Assembly: GCA_947243795.1 (NCBI GenBank)
Contig: OX365940.1
Coordinates: forward strand, 124,001 to 188,000
Direction: 5' to 3'
Length of the DNA stretch: 64,000 nucleotides
From: Saccharomyces uvarum
Taxonomy: Eukaryota; Ascomycota; Saccharomycetes; Saccharomycetales; Saccharomycetaceae
Shown here: positions 10,533-21,501 of the stretch, in pieces
Numbering within the stretch: position 1 is the first letter of the stretch
Layout: each line of letters begins with the position of its first letter
Translations under genes and position numbers: made by a program
The notes under the pieces: model-generated
Told to the model about the DNA's origin: nothing
The model's database searches: none
The model's input: only the letters and a program-made list of their open reading frames with translations

Positions 10533-11701
10533 GCTTGTAATATGTAGTTATCTAATCTGTACCAATAGTCAGACAATGATTCACTGTGCTTTTAACTTTG
10601 TGTCCACTGAAAAAGATGGAGTATTAACAATGAAAATTTTAAGTCAATAAGAATGGAAAAACCAAAATGAATATAGGCCTTCAAAGTTTGTCTTTTTTAA
10701 AGGCAGATCTTTGAAAATTCGATCTTTTAAACTTTCAAAAACTTTTGCCTGGATTTATCGAACAGCAGCATCCCACAGCCGAAAAGATACAGGAAAGTGA
10801 GGAAAGAAACCCGATGAATTGTTTTCCAAGTAACAATTAACGACAATAATAGCTATATTTGAGATGGCATGCCTAGTACGGGCTTTTCTCTCCAGCGTTA
10901 AACGAGCGGCCGCAGAGCCTCGCGCTACATTTTCTTCGCACCACGCTGAAATCCCTAATTGTACTCCAGAAGGCTCTTCTTTCTCCTAGTCCACCCGATA
11001 AAAATGGGGCCCTTTGAAATTCCGTTTTGTAGCTCAGTTTCTCGGACATAAAGCAGGCCACCACACTACCATCACCCGAATGGAAAATCAACATCGTCTC
11101 TTGGTGGGTAATGAATGAGCCTTGGTCGTGGACAAACAATCGGCGTGAGGGGGGAGAAGGGGAAGGGCCGGAATTTTGCTTAAGAGCAACTTTTAACGGT
11201 TCAATCTTAAAGTCACAAAGATGATCAGCGAAGATCTCATTACTAATCTCCTCACGTATACGTGGTCCAGCCAATGGGTGATTGGAACCGGCGATGATCA
11301 TTCTTGGCGGCTAAGGTATACTCCCGGCTAGTTTTTTTGCTCATGGACGCATGGCTGGAATCTTGGGCGGCGGAATCGCCATTCTAGTCTCCAGTAGTGA
11401 TGGACCTCTTATTCGTAGGTTTCTTTACTGTTCTTGTGACGGTCTATCTGTATGATAAGGATCAAAAGGAGATAAATGCCTTGTTTTTTTTGCCGCCATA
11501 TATTTATATGCCTAGTATAAATGATTACACTGTCCGCCGAAAAAGAATAAAAGAAAGCATACAGTTATGGAGATTAATTAGTATCAGGATAGACAAGGAA
11601 AATAGAAATAAAACTATTTTAGATACACATACAGAAAAGAGATAATAATAAGTATAAAAAAATAATATATTTAGATATTTGTGTGTGAGTTTGTGTGTGA
11701 A
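10533..11701. other. Long intergenic: HMG1 promoter and FPR3 3' region, with a GC-rich block
   Basis: 1169 bp between two minus-strand genes. The part next to HMG1 (10533-10870) is AT-rich promoter DNA. The block about 10870-11400 is clearly richer in GC than other spacers, contains a NotI-type GCGGCCGC at about 10908-10915, and carries the palindromic motifs listed separately. The part next to FPR3 (11480-11700) is AT-rich 3' flank. A 142-codon minus-strand open frame (10873-11301) crosses the block; see findings. Confidence 0.6.
11253..11285. promoter_or_regulatory. Palindromic motif cluster (E-box-like palindrome and paired CCAAT boxes)
   Basis: A perfect 12-bp palindrome CACGTATACGTG lies at 11253-11264. 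Seven bases later CCAATGGGTGATTGG (11271-11285) places two CCAAT boxes head to head. CCAAT is the Hap2/3/4/5 target; whether HMG1, about 720 bp away, uses it is inference. Confidence 0.4.
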
Positions 11702-12931
11702 CTAGTTTTTCAAAGAAACCAATTTGACATCGAATGTTAGTTCAGAGTTGGCAGGAATTCCTGGTATGGCTTGGCTGCCGTAGGCGTATGGGGCTGGGAT
11801 GACGATTCTACGTTCACTACCGACGCACATGCCAGCAACACCGATGTCCCAACCTTTGATGACTTCACCACGGCCGAGCTTGAAAGCGAATGGCTTACCG
11901 CTGGTGTTTTTGTCAAAAACCTTACCATTCTTTAGCTTACCAATATATCTCATGCCTACTCTGGCACCTCTCTTGGCTTGTGGGCCGTCACCCACGGCAC
12001 GGTCTTCGACGACTATACCGCCTTCCAAGACCTTAGTCTTTGACTTCTGCTTGTTGTCTTGTTCCTTTTTACTTTTTGGTTTCGTTGGACCCTCTTCTAA
12101 ATCCTTTTTGAACTCAACCTTTTTCACTTTCTTGGCTTTCTTTTCTTCTTCCTTTTCTTCGTGCTTTCTCTTCTTTTCCTTTTTGGTTTTCTTTGGCTCT
12201 GGCTTAGGTTCTTCTTCTTCTTCTTCTTCTTCTTCTTCTTCTTCTTCTTCTTCGACTTCCTCAATACGAACTTCTTCTTCATCTTCGTCGTCCAAATCAT
12301 CCAAGTTGTCACTGATAATTTCGTCTTCGTCTGGTGTCAAGTCGTATTCATCACTATCGTAAATATCTTCTTCGTCTTCGTCATCGTCGTCAACTCCCAT
12401 TGGGGTGTCAAAGGGATGCTTGATATAGTTACCACTCAAAGAGATAGCGTAAGAACCAGTGACGATGAATTGGACTTCTTCTTCTGGAGCAATGGTTAAG
12501 TCCAAGGATTGTTGGCATTGGCCTTCTAGAGACAAAGTTAAAAGAACAGATTCTTGGAACTCGTCGTCTTCATCTTCATCTTCACCGTCTTCGTCGCTTT
12601 CACTTTCACTTTCACTTTCAACCTTCTTGCCCTTGTTTTTCTTTTTCTTGTCAGTCTTTTCTTCTTCTTCTTCTTCTTCTTCAGCAGGGGATTCGTCGTC
12701 CATTTCATCTTCATCGAAATCGCCGCCCAAAAAGTCGTCGTCGTCTTCAAAATTTGGGTTTCTCTTGATGATTCTTAAAGTCGATGGCTTATTGTCTTCA
12801 TCGATGGCTTCAGGATTTAAAGCAGCCATGGTGATACGGATAGTAATGGGCATCGTTACATCGATGGCTGGAACCGGGGTGTAAGGTTCAACATTCAAGG
12901 TGTAGGTAGCTAATGGTAGCATGTCGGTCAT
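11702..12931 (-). CDS. FPR3: Nucleolar FKBP-type prolyl isomerase
   Basis: 409 aa (411 in S. cerevisiae). Fpr3 is a nucleolar FK506/rapamycin-binding prolyl isomerase that acts on chromatin and in keeping the meiotic recombination checkpoint. An N-terminal nucleoplasmin-like domain ([22 protein letters not shown]) is followed by several acidic tracts, including an uninterrupted Glu run of about 15 residues, and Lys-rich nuclear/nucleolar targeting stretches. The C-terminal ~110 residues are the FKBP domain ([47 protein letters not shown]). It is the ohnologue of FPR4; position says FPR3. The acidic tracts are encoded by CTT/CTC-rich repeats on the + strand (about 12208-12253). Confidence 0.95.
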   Translation of the reverse strand: MTDMLPLATYTLNVEPYTPVPAIDVTMPITIRITMAALNPEAIDEDNKPSTLRIIKRNPNFEDDDDFLGGDFDEDEMDDESPAEEEEEEEEKTDKKKKNKGKKVESESESESDEDGEDEDEDDEFQESVLLTLSLEGQCQQSLDLTIAPEEEVQFIVTGSYAISLSGNYIKHPFDTPMGVDDDDEDEEDIYDSDEYDLTPDEDEIISDNLDDLDDEDEEEVRIEEVEEEEEEEEEEEEEEEPKPEPKKTKKEKKRKHEEKEEEKKAKKVKKVEFKKDLEEGPTKPKSKKEQDNKQKSKTKVLEGGIVVEDRAVGDGPQAKRGARVGMRYIGKLKNGKVFDKNTSGKPFAFKLGRGEVIKGWDIGVAGMCVGSERRIVIPAPYAYGSQAIPGIPANSELTFDVKLVSLKN

Positions 12932-13699
12932 AATCGGCTAGGTTTTTAATGGATGCTTGCTTCTGATTGTGCACTCACTTCTATACACCAAAATACTATC
13001 GAGAAACGTGTAATGTACAGTCTTTTTTCTTTTAATTGCATAGAAAATTTTTATTTCAACTTTGAAATTTTGCCGTTTTGGGAAATGGCGACAGCCGGAC
13101 GGAGAAGAATATAAAATTAGGTTACTTCTAGAATAACACTTGAGAAGATGACATTGGGAAACCAATATTACAAAAGTGTGTATAGAAAATTTGGACAGGT
13201 AGAACTGTTGCATAAAATATTGGGTGTTTAGTTTTAAGATGATATATAGTGGGGTAGAAGGAGAAAGGCTAGAATAAGAAAGAGAGACCCTGTTCGATGT
13301 AGCACAACAAAATAACAAAATATTTCATCTTCGACGTTCTCATGAATAAGGGATAACAGCCTCTTTGAAAGAGTAATGGCATAGTCCGTATTCCGAGTTC
13401 TCTTGGAAGAATTTTAGCCATGCAATTGCACGAAACACTTGTTCTCTTGATGGGTAGTTGAAATTTAAAAAGAAATCAAAATGTGCTGTAGAGGTAATTC
13501 AACGCTCGATGGCATAAAGTAGTTTTCACTTCTCTTGCTCTCTATGAGCAAGATTTATAACGATATTACTAAAAATTAGCCGGGAGGGAAAGCTTTCTGT
13601 TTAATGATATATAAAAATGAATAAAGCATCCAGATATCGAGTTCGAGAATTAGGAAAGTTTAGAGGACGCTATTAGCAATGTAATGACTATATATCTGC
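12932..13699. other. Intergenic: FPR3 promoter
   Basis: About 770 bp upstream of FPR3. It includes an AAAATTTTT-type element near 13045 resembling the RRPE of ribosome-biogenesis promoters (weak). A 126-codon minus-strand frame (12938-13318) has no recognisable content. I could not find the missing N-terminal part of the neighbouring YHI9-like relic here. Confidence 0.45.
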
Positions 13700-14339
13700 T
13701 CCGGTGATTGTGGTTCTTGTAAGGCTTTCTTGAGTTTACCAAGAATACCACTGCAACTTCGCTTGTTCAAGAATGTGAAGTGGGAGCTATCCCATTAACA
13801 ATCAACGAGGGGCTAATTAGCTTTAAAGCTGCGATAGCTGACTTCGAAGGTATATCTGATGAGATAATTACTGACTACGGACAATCACTTGGCTTAAAAT
13901 TTATTGCGACTCCAGCACTGTTGCACATGGACTGAAGTGGGTTGTTGCACTAGTAGAAGATGCAGAAACTTGTTTCAATGCCAATCCGAACTTCACTATG
14001 CTCACACAGCAAACAAAACAGAACAGTCATACAGGGATTATTTTGGCGGGCCCTAAAAAGAATGCTCCAATTAGTAACTCATACGAAATGAGGGCATTTG
14101 CTACAGCGGAGAATATCGATGAAGACCCTGTTTGCGGAAGTGGTTCGGTGGCACTTGCGAGATATTTACAAGAGCTCTACAGGTTCGAAGAAACTACGAA
14201 GATTACCATTTCTCAAGGTGGAAGATTGGGAAGGGACGGCCATGTTGAAGCTACCATTATTAAAGAAGCTCACGGCAACACTTCGTACCATGTAGCGGGC
14301 CATGCAATCACTGTTGTCGACGGCAAGATTACACTTTAA
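13700..14339 (+). pseudogene. Broken YHI9-like (PhzF/phenazine-biosynthesis family) gene relic
   Basis: Translated pieces match Yhi9 (YHR029C) as I remember it: [20 protein letters not shown] in the first part, [20 protein letters not shown] and [14 protein letters not shown] in the second. Yhi9 is a PhzF-fold isomerase-like protein of unknown role. The relic has at least two frame breaks: one near 13730, and one near 13930-13945 with an in-frame TGA at 13933. The N-terminal third (PhzF catalytic Glu and the GNP motif) is missing. The last 113 codons (13998-14337) are still open and end at TAA. It lies between FPR3 and RPL6A, where I recall no annotated S. cerevisiae gene. I judge it a decayed paralogue; expression is unknown. 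Confidence 0.85.
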
Positions 14340-15006
14340 GAGGTAAAAATATGACTCTTGTGAGCATGATATACTATTTATAATGATTTATAATGATGTA
14401 TAAATAGTACCCGAATTTTTTTCAAATAAAATTCCTAATTACCTTTCAGCTGTTCCGGTTTTATCAAGTGTTTTACAAGAAATAAATAATCGGGGTGGAA
14501 CTATCCGTGTGTTTGATCCAATTGGAAATGGAAAAAGAGGATGATAACTTATATCTAAATTTGGTTAACGATTCTTTCTCTGAAACTGTCAATCGGAACA
14601 AGTAGCATGCAAAATTGGAGGCACTCCACCTTCGGTTCTTATTTTGTCGGTTCTCATCTTGTCTACAATGAAGAAAAGTCATTCTTTGGAAACTACGTAG
14701 CTATGGCTATATGGTCCCCTAATTCTAATGGTATTGCATATGTGCAATATAGCAACATATATGTTCATTGTACGGCTTTGCAAAAAAAACTGTAAGGGCT
14801 GTGGTTCCTACTGATAAACATTTTGCTTTTGTTTTGTGTCACTTCTCCTCTTCCCTTCACGCATAGTAGCCCCACTATAACACGCAGAAATGTATTTATA
14901 AATACCATGGCTTTAACTTTAATACAAATACATTAATGAAACTGTAATTAAATTATAATTTTACCTGCATATATATTATTATAGAAGTTCGTTAAAATAA
15001 TAATAC
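14340..15006. other. Intergenic between the YHI9-like relic and RPL6A
   Basis: 667 bp. Near 14382-14400 the short motif TTTATAATGAT is repeated. AT-rich RPL6A 3' flank fills 14930-15006. Open frames here are under 75 codons and unconvincing. Nothing else seen. Confidence 0.5.
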
Positions 15007-15958
<952 letters not shown>

Positions 15959-16521
15959 TTCGTTGGATGGCTATTACTTTGTTGTTTCGACTAATATGGA
16001 AACTAGTATTCAACTCTTCATTAGTTAACACAATTAGATATTTCATGTAACCCTTCCCTTTGATAACCTCGATGCGAACGAAATTTTGCAAAAGGAGCCC
16101 AGCATCTCCAGCAGGAGGCCAAGCCGGCTGGATAGGATCTTCCAGACAAGAGCAACTGTCAGTCCTCTCCGGCGCCCATTTCTTAGAGGGAGTCTCTTCC
16201 AAAAGGCCCCGCCACGGGCTGCAACGATTCCGGCTGGGCGGTTGTGTTAAACTGGCTTTTAAAAAGCGGAAAAAAAAGCAGATAAAATCGCTACCCATAC
16301 ATTCTGAGTGTGTACGGATGTGATAGGTATAAAAATAGTACTGGAACATCTTTTACCCTCCTCTCGCAAGCTGAAAGTGAATAAAATATTGTTATAATAT
16401 ACTATGATAATTAAGATGGTATAAACTAGGAGTACAGAATTACTATAAACGAGAAGAAACACCTGCAAATACACTAAGTATACTCATTGAGTTCTTGTTT
16501 AGAAAAAAATATAGTGACCCT
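15959..16521. other. Intergenic: RPL6A promoter and TCB3 3' region
   Basis: 563 bp. The RPL6A-proximal half has a GC-richer stretch (16070-16250). The paired Rap1 sites are listed separately. TCB3 3' flank occupies 16350-16521. Overlapping open frames on both strands here look accidental. Confidence 0.55.
16293..16321. promoter_or_regulatory. Paired Rap1 sites of RPL6A
   Basis: ACCCATACATT at 16293-16303, and on the opposite strand ACATCCGTACA (16311-16321), both close to the Rap1 consensus. They lie about 335-365 bp upstream of the RPL6A ATG, the usual place for the Rap1-Fhl1-Ifh1 module of ribosomal-protein genes. Confidence 0.8.
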
Positions 16522-19500
16522 TTATTGTGTGTATTCTTGAGGGACTTCTGGTAGGGGAGGTACCTGACTATTTTTGTCTTTACCGTAACTAATCTTTACA
16601 ATCAAATGACCGTCGCCTAATTTTACAGATATTTGGCCGTCTTGTTGGATTTGTGGGTCGCCTAAGTTGATTTGAGCAATGCCGAGATCTTTATCTCTCG
16701 ATAATCTTTGGTGGGAAATTGCACCCAGTACCAAGTTGGCTTCAGGGGAGGCCTTGAATGAGCATTCTTCGTCAAATAGAGCAATTCCATCATCGTTGGT
16801 TTTTTGGCTCTTGGTCTTGTAAATGTGTTTCAACCTACCACCTTGAGTTAAAGAAATCTTAATTTGAACGTGTTTGGCGATGTTTTCCGCTGCAAGCACG
16901 GTAATGAAACCGTTGTAAGTACCGTGAGGAGCCAAGGTACGGGCGAAACTGCTTGCACGAGAAACTGGTCTCGAACCGTTACTAGGAGCTTCTTTTTTAT
17001 TGCTTAAACTTGAATTGTTGTCAGCTTGTTTCACTACGGGGGAGCCGCTTTGAACAGGTGCGTAACTCGTATTAGGAACTGATGGGTCATAGTCTACTGA
17101 TGCTCTTGGTGTGCCATTATTACTATTGAAGTTACTTGGTGATCTCCTATCGAAAGATTTTTTTGGGCCGTTGGATTCGTTGCCATTACCGCTCTTACTT
17201 CTCTTCATTGGGTTGCTTCCTAAAGATTTTAGAAGACGCCCACCTTTATGTAAACCACCTGCTGCAACTCCTGTGGCGGCACCTAAACCTGAACCAGCTA
17301 TACCGACGGTGGCATGGGCTGCACCACTGGCCATTTTCATTGGCCTATCAGCAATACCACCTTTCACGATGTCAAAGCTTGGCTTGATATATTCTGGGTT
17401 GAATGACCCTTGTACTTTGATACTACCTTGAGTGTTTAGGTCAAGGTTCCAGTTATAAGTTTTGCCCAGTTCTAGCTTAGAAGTATCCAATGTGGCTTGG
17501 CCTAAGTCATCATTTTCACCTGCACGGTCCCAGTCAAGAACGTTCAATACTACTCTGTTCCTACTTCTTGAAAAAATCGGAACTTTGGCATCTTCATTCC
17601 AAACCGGGTCTAGTGTTTTCTTTTTGATATTTGATTTGAAGACCCTCTTATCATTGACATAAATGATAATAAAAGGATCGGAATAGCCGTTTCTGTCGGC
17701 AGACTTCAAACCATGACCAGAAATGAGCTTTAAATTCAAGTAACCAGTATCTTCAACACTTTCGGAGCTAGGTAAGCTTACGGTAGAAGGCGTATACAAA
17801 AATCTAACCTTCACTTTAGACCCATTAAAGCTCAACCACATAGGCTCTTCGTAAGCTTGTTTCAATAACTTTAAAGTACTGTAGGAAGTTTCAGATATGA
17901 CATCGTCGGAATCCTTGGCAATATGTTTCTTTGATAATCTCAAGTATAGTTTACTGTACTTTAAGTCTCTGATGAAAATATTTGCCACCTCCGAGTTCAA
18001 TTTACCACGAGATGGCTTCATGCAAGTAAAGACAGGATATGAAATATCATCAGCCAAAATCCCTAAGTAGGCAGAAGATGAGTTCAATGTGCCTTCTAAT
18101 ATCTGCATAGACAATATACCAGATTTGTATTTAATCAATTCGCTCAGAGACAATTTAGCCTTCTTATTGATCTTCTTTTCATCATCTTCAAATGGGCTTT
18201 CAATTTCGGCTACTTCCCATTCTTTTGGACTTTCTTCCATTTTCTGCTTGTTCTCGTTTTGGGTGGCTTCGAATTTTTTCTTCTTTTCTTCCAGTTCCTT
18301 TTCTAACTTTTCAACATTTACCAATTCCTCTGGGGTATAAACTGGAGTAATTGGGATAAATGATGTTGAAAGATTGACAATACTTTCAGTGGTATTATGT
18401 TTGTGGTCTTTTAACTTTAGTCTTGATACTCTTTCCTTATTATTGATTGCAACATATTTCTCTGATTTAGGATCTTTCTTGAAGACATCTGATAACGGGA
18501 TTTGTACCGAGCCAATGAAACGGTCTTTACCAATCTTTTGATAGTCATAAAATTCGACACTCAAAGTTTGATTTGGAGAAAGTACAGGAACATATGTGCT
18601 ATTATCGAAAATAGGATGATCGGTATCGGAGTGATATATGGATTTGTACAAAACACGTCTATTCAAAGAGACAGTGTAATATGGATCAATGTCGCCAACA
18701 CCAGATAATTCACCTTTGATGACAGCATCTTTGACGTCTAATTTAATACAGCCGATGGGTTCGCTGGCAGAATTTGCGGCGGCGAAAGAACCTGTCATTT
18801 CAATAGATTTCCAAGAGACATCCAAATATATGTCACCTTGTGGGGAACCTTTAACAAACTCTTGAGCGGTATCTAGTGTATTTATTATGTCGTCCAAGGA
18901 AGACGAATATTCACAAATTTGCACTTTACCGTTCATTCTATCATCAAAGATCTTCAAAACAAATTTAGAGCTAGATTTTGATGGAACCAACACCTCGATG
19001 GTTTCGCCCCAAGATGGTTCATTGATACGCCTTAGTGTTCTATAGCTCTTAACTTTTTGTCCATCGATAAATAGTTCAGCACATGGACTTAAACTACCAG
19101 TCATAGAACCAGCTGCATCCAAATATTTAACCTTTTGTAGAGTAATTTTGGCAATACCGACATCGGTTTGGGAATTTTCGTCATCTTCATCTTCGTCACT
19201 AATGGCATCGTTTTTATTCTCTTCGCCCTTGGCCTTAGCATTGGCACGTTCAACAGCTTCTGATTTATCTTCCCTAACAGGGAACCAATTTAACGAATAA
19301 TGCAAAACACCTTTTGACTTAGTCCCAGCTCTCAAGTCAGCAGTTTGATTGTCTAAAACAGGGTTTTGTAGCAAATCTGCCAAATTAACTTGAAGGTCGC
19401 CAACAACAGTGTCCTTTCTGACGTCATTGAAATCAAAACATTTCAGGGTCAACTTCTGTTCCAGGGTGTTCAATAACAAGTATTTGGTTTCATTCCAACG

Positions 19501-21129
19501 TGGATTTTTAACATCTGATTTGATGGAAGTACGTACTTCTTCATCGGTACCAGGTACAGCGTCTTCGGTAGTCATGACAATATAAGGGTCAACGGTATTA
19601 GTAATAAAATCTGAGCCCTTCAAAGAGTCGGCGGAGGCAATGGTTACTGCAAGAACACCAATAGCATCCTTGGATTGAGCAGCCATAATATCTTCCACGT
19701 TGATATCCAAATGGTTCGGTGGGAATAACATAGGCCCAATGTTGGAGTTGACGATATTTTTGACAAAACTCTTCAAACCAGGCAAAAATGACATGACGTC
19801 AAGGCCTAAAGTGTCACCACCAATTGGTTTCAAGGCGAAATCGATTAGAGGAGGTTCTAAGAGCTGCAGGGATACGATTTTGATGTTAGGGAAAACTTTG
19901 CCAAATTCAATTTTGATACGCATTTTACCAGCAACATTGATGTCTTCTACCAGAATAGGCATTGTTTTGGAAACAAAACTTTTTCCTAAAGTAACACCTA
20001 GAGCAATTTTTGGATTGATCTTCTCCCTAGCTTCAGTAGCTGTCATATCCGAGACATCGCTTGGGGTGAAAGCAAATGACCAATCCATTTCAACAGTGTT
20101 TTTACCGGTTTTTGTGTATGATTTAATACCTTTAATTGAAGGTGCCTTGGAACCTAGGGTGAATTCATCGATTGCCAATGCATCGATACCATAACCAGGT
20201 GCAACACCTGCCAGTTGAGGATTGACGTTATCTTTTACTTGTTGAGATAAAACTGGCATGTAAATGACCCAGAACTTCGATAAAAATGAATTCAACCACG
20301 TAGTAGATTCTACACGGTCTGACAAAGTTTCTTCGACATTGACTCTTTTCAAATCATCCCTAATGTTTCTATTGAATCTTGTATATTCTGCATTGTAAAC
20401 AGTGGCAGTTCCTAAAAAGATGAATATTAGAGACCACCACGAAAACCCAATGTAAGCAAATAACCATGAAAAGAAACAAGTACCAACAACAGTGGCTATA
20501 TTACAGTACCAATCATTATAAAAATTTTCCAAAATGTAAGCTTTAGTAATTTTGGACATCTTTGTATTTGGCGATCCCTTTCCTGAAGCGTGAAACTCGC
20601 CAACATTTTGCCATGGATACAACCTATCGGTTGAATCAGGATTGAATTTTTCTTTAATTTCCTTTTCATCAAGTTTTCCTAAATCATCCAAAACACCGGG
20701 CTTGGTGATGGAAGTGTCAAACTTGTTTGGCTTTCTAGAAGGAGCCGATCTAAATTCCTTAGGACGTAACTCCTCCATTGGCACAGTACCTATACTGCCC
20801 TGAGGATTAGGGTCGGGCAATTGGTTTGTGTTTTGAGCGCTGGAAGCAACAAATATGTCTTTTGACGACTCTTTCTTATCCTCCAGGTTGGAATTGACAC
20901 CCGCTTGACCCTTAGATGAGGCAGAAGTAGAGCCTGAAATCTTTGCATCATTTCCATCGTTATTAATAAGCTGATGATATTGGTGATGACCAGATGAAGC
21001 GTGTTCAGAACCTCTTTCCTTTTGGTTGATAACCTTTTGAGGCAAATTGCCTCCAACTTTCTTTTCCTCATTCTCACGGAATAGTGTACTATCGGGTGCA
21101 ACCTGTACTTGAGCTTTTATCCCGGTCAT
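16522..21129 (-). CDS. TCB3: Tricalbin 3, ER-plasma membrane tether
   Basis: 1535 aa (about 1545 in S. cerevisiae). Tcb3 is an extended-synaptotagmin homologue of the cortical ER that tethers ER to plasma membrane, moves lipids and helps membrane integrity under stress. After a polar N-terminus there is a hydrophobic hairpin at about residues 196-243, then an SMP lipid-transfer domain (about 270-475). C2 domains follow from about 490 (AVTIASADSLKGSDF), 655, 790, 1130 (GYLNLKLISGHGLKSADRNG, with a full Ca2+-type Asp set DRNGYSDP) and 1400. A charged coiled-coil-like stretch (EKLEKELEEKKKKFEA) lies near 950. The C-terminus holds a Ser/Asn-rich low-complexity linker before the last C2 domain. 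Confidence 0.96.
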   Translation of the reverse strand: MTGIKAQVQVAPDSTLFRENEEKKVGGNLPQKVINQKERGSEHASSGHHQYHQLINNDGNDAKISGSTSASSKGQAGVNSNLEDKKESSKDIFVASSAQNTNQLPDPNPQGSIGTVPMEELRPKEFRSAPSRKPNKFDTSITKPGVLDDLGKLDEKEIKEKFNPDSTDRLYPWQNVGEFHASGKGSPNTKMSKITKAYILENFYNDWYCNIATVVGTCFFSWLFAYIGFSWWSLIFIFLGTATVYNAEYTRFNRNIRDDLKRVNVEETLSDRVESTTWLNSFLSKFWVIYMPVLSQQVKDNVNPQLAGVAPGYGIDALAIDEFTLGSKAPSIKGIKSYTKTGKNTVEMDWSFAFTPSDVSDMTATEAREKINPKIALGVTLGKSFVSKTMPILVEDINVAGKMRIKIEFGKVFPNIKIVSLQLLEPPLIDFALKPIGGDTLGLDVMSFLPGLKSFVKNIVNSNIGPMLFPPNHLDINVEDIMAAQSKDAIGVLAVTIASADSLKGSDFITNTVDPYIVMTTEDAVPGTDEEVRTSIKSDVKNPRWNETKYLLLNTLEQKLTLKCFDFNDVRKDTVVGDLQVNLADLLQNPVLDNQTADLRAGTKSKGVLHYSLNWFPVREDKSEAVERANAKAKGEENKNDAISDEDEDDENSQTDVGIAKITLQKVKYLDAAGSMTGSLSPCAELFIDGQKVKSYRTLRRINEPSWGETIEVLVPSKSSSKFVLKIFDDRMNGKVQICEYSSSLDDIINTLDTAQEFVKGSPQGDIYLDVSWKSIEMTGSFAAANSASEPIGCIKLDVKDAVIKGELSGVGDIDPYYTVSLNRRVLYKSIYHSDTDHPIFDNSTYVPVLSPNQTLSVEFYDYQKIGKDRFIGSVQIPLSDVFKKDPKSEKYVAINNKERVSRLKLKDHKHNTTESIVNLSTSFIPITPVYTPEELVNVEKLEKELEEKKKKFEATQNENKQKMEESPKEWEVAEIESPFEDDEKKINKKAKLSLSELIKYKSGILSMQILEGTLNSSSAYLGILADDISYPVFTCMKPSRGKLNSEVANIFIRDLKYSKLYLRLSKKHIAKDSDDVISETSYSTLKLLKQAYEEPMWLSFNGSKVKVRFLYTPSTVSLPSSESVEDTGYLNLKLISGHGLKSADRNGYSDPFIIIYVNDKRVFKSNIKKKTLDPVWNEDAKVPIFSRSRNRVVLNVLDWDRAGENDDLGQATLDTSKLELGKTYNWNLDLNTQGSIKVQGSFNPEYIKPSFDIVKGGIADRPMKMASGAAHATVGIAGSGLGAATGVAAGGLHKGGRLLKSLGSNPMKRSKSGNGNESNGPKKSFDRRSPSNFNSNNGTPRASVDYDPSVPNTSYAPVQSGSPVVKQADNNSSLSNKKEAPSNGSRPVSRASSFARTLAPHGTYNGFITVLAAENIAKHVQIKISLTQGGRLKHIYKTKSQKTNDDGIALFDEECSFKASPEANLVLGAISHQRLSRDKDLGIAQINLGDPQIQQDGQISVKLGDGHLIVKISYGKDKNSQVPPLPEVPQEYTQ

Positions 21130-21501
21130 GTTTGCTGACTTTAATGCTTAGCTCTTATCTGTTCCTTTCTTACAATCACGTATGCTAATAAACAAAGCTA
21201 GCCAAGAATGTTCCTTTTGTCGTGAAAGAGAAAACCGGTTTACCGATTCAATTATGTACTCAAATAAAGCAAAATGGTCTAGCAAGCTAAAATGAATTAG
21301 AATTGAAAGGGGAAAGTGTAATTTTAAAGGATGTAAGGTACAATTATCCCTAATTTACTTTCCAATTATAGCGTACTGCAAAGGTATAATTTTCAGTATT
21401 GTTGTTTTCCCCCCTTCTCGCGTTGGCGAGTAAGTGAAAAAAAAAAAATGGAAATTTCGGCCGATCATTATTTTAGGAAATATGTACTGTACTATAGAAT
21501 G
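21130..21501. other. Intergenic: TCB3 promoter and COG8 3' region
   Basis: 372 bp between minus-strand genes. An A-run (about 21438-21448) lies near the COG8 end. No specific site recognised. Confidence 0.5.

Noticed and set aside
12124-12499. Poly-Phe, poly-Ser and poly-Lys frames opposite FPR3
   Set aside because: Shadow translations of the Glu/Lys repeats of FPR3.
12938-13318. 126-codon minus-strand frame upstream of FPR3
   Set aside because: No recognisable domain or biased codon use; it lies in the FPR3 promoter and looks accidental.
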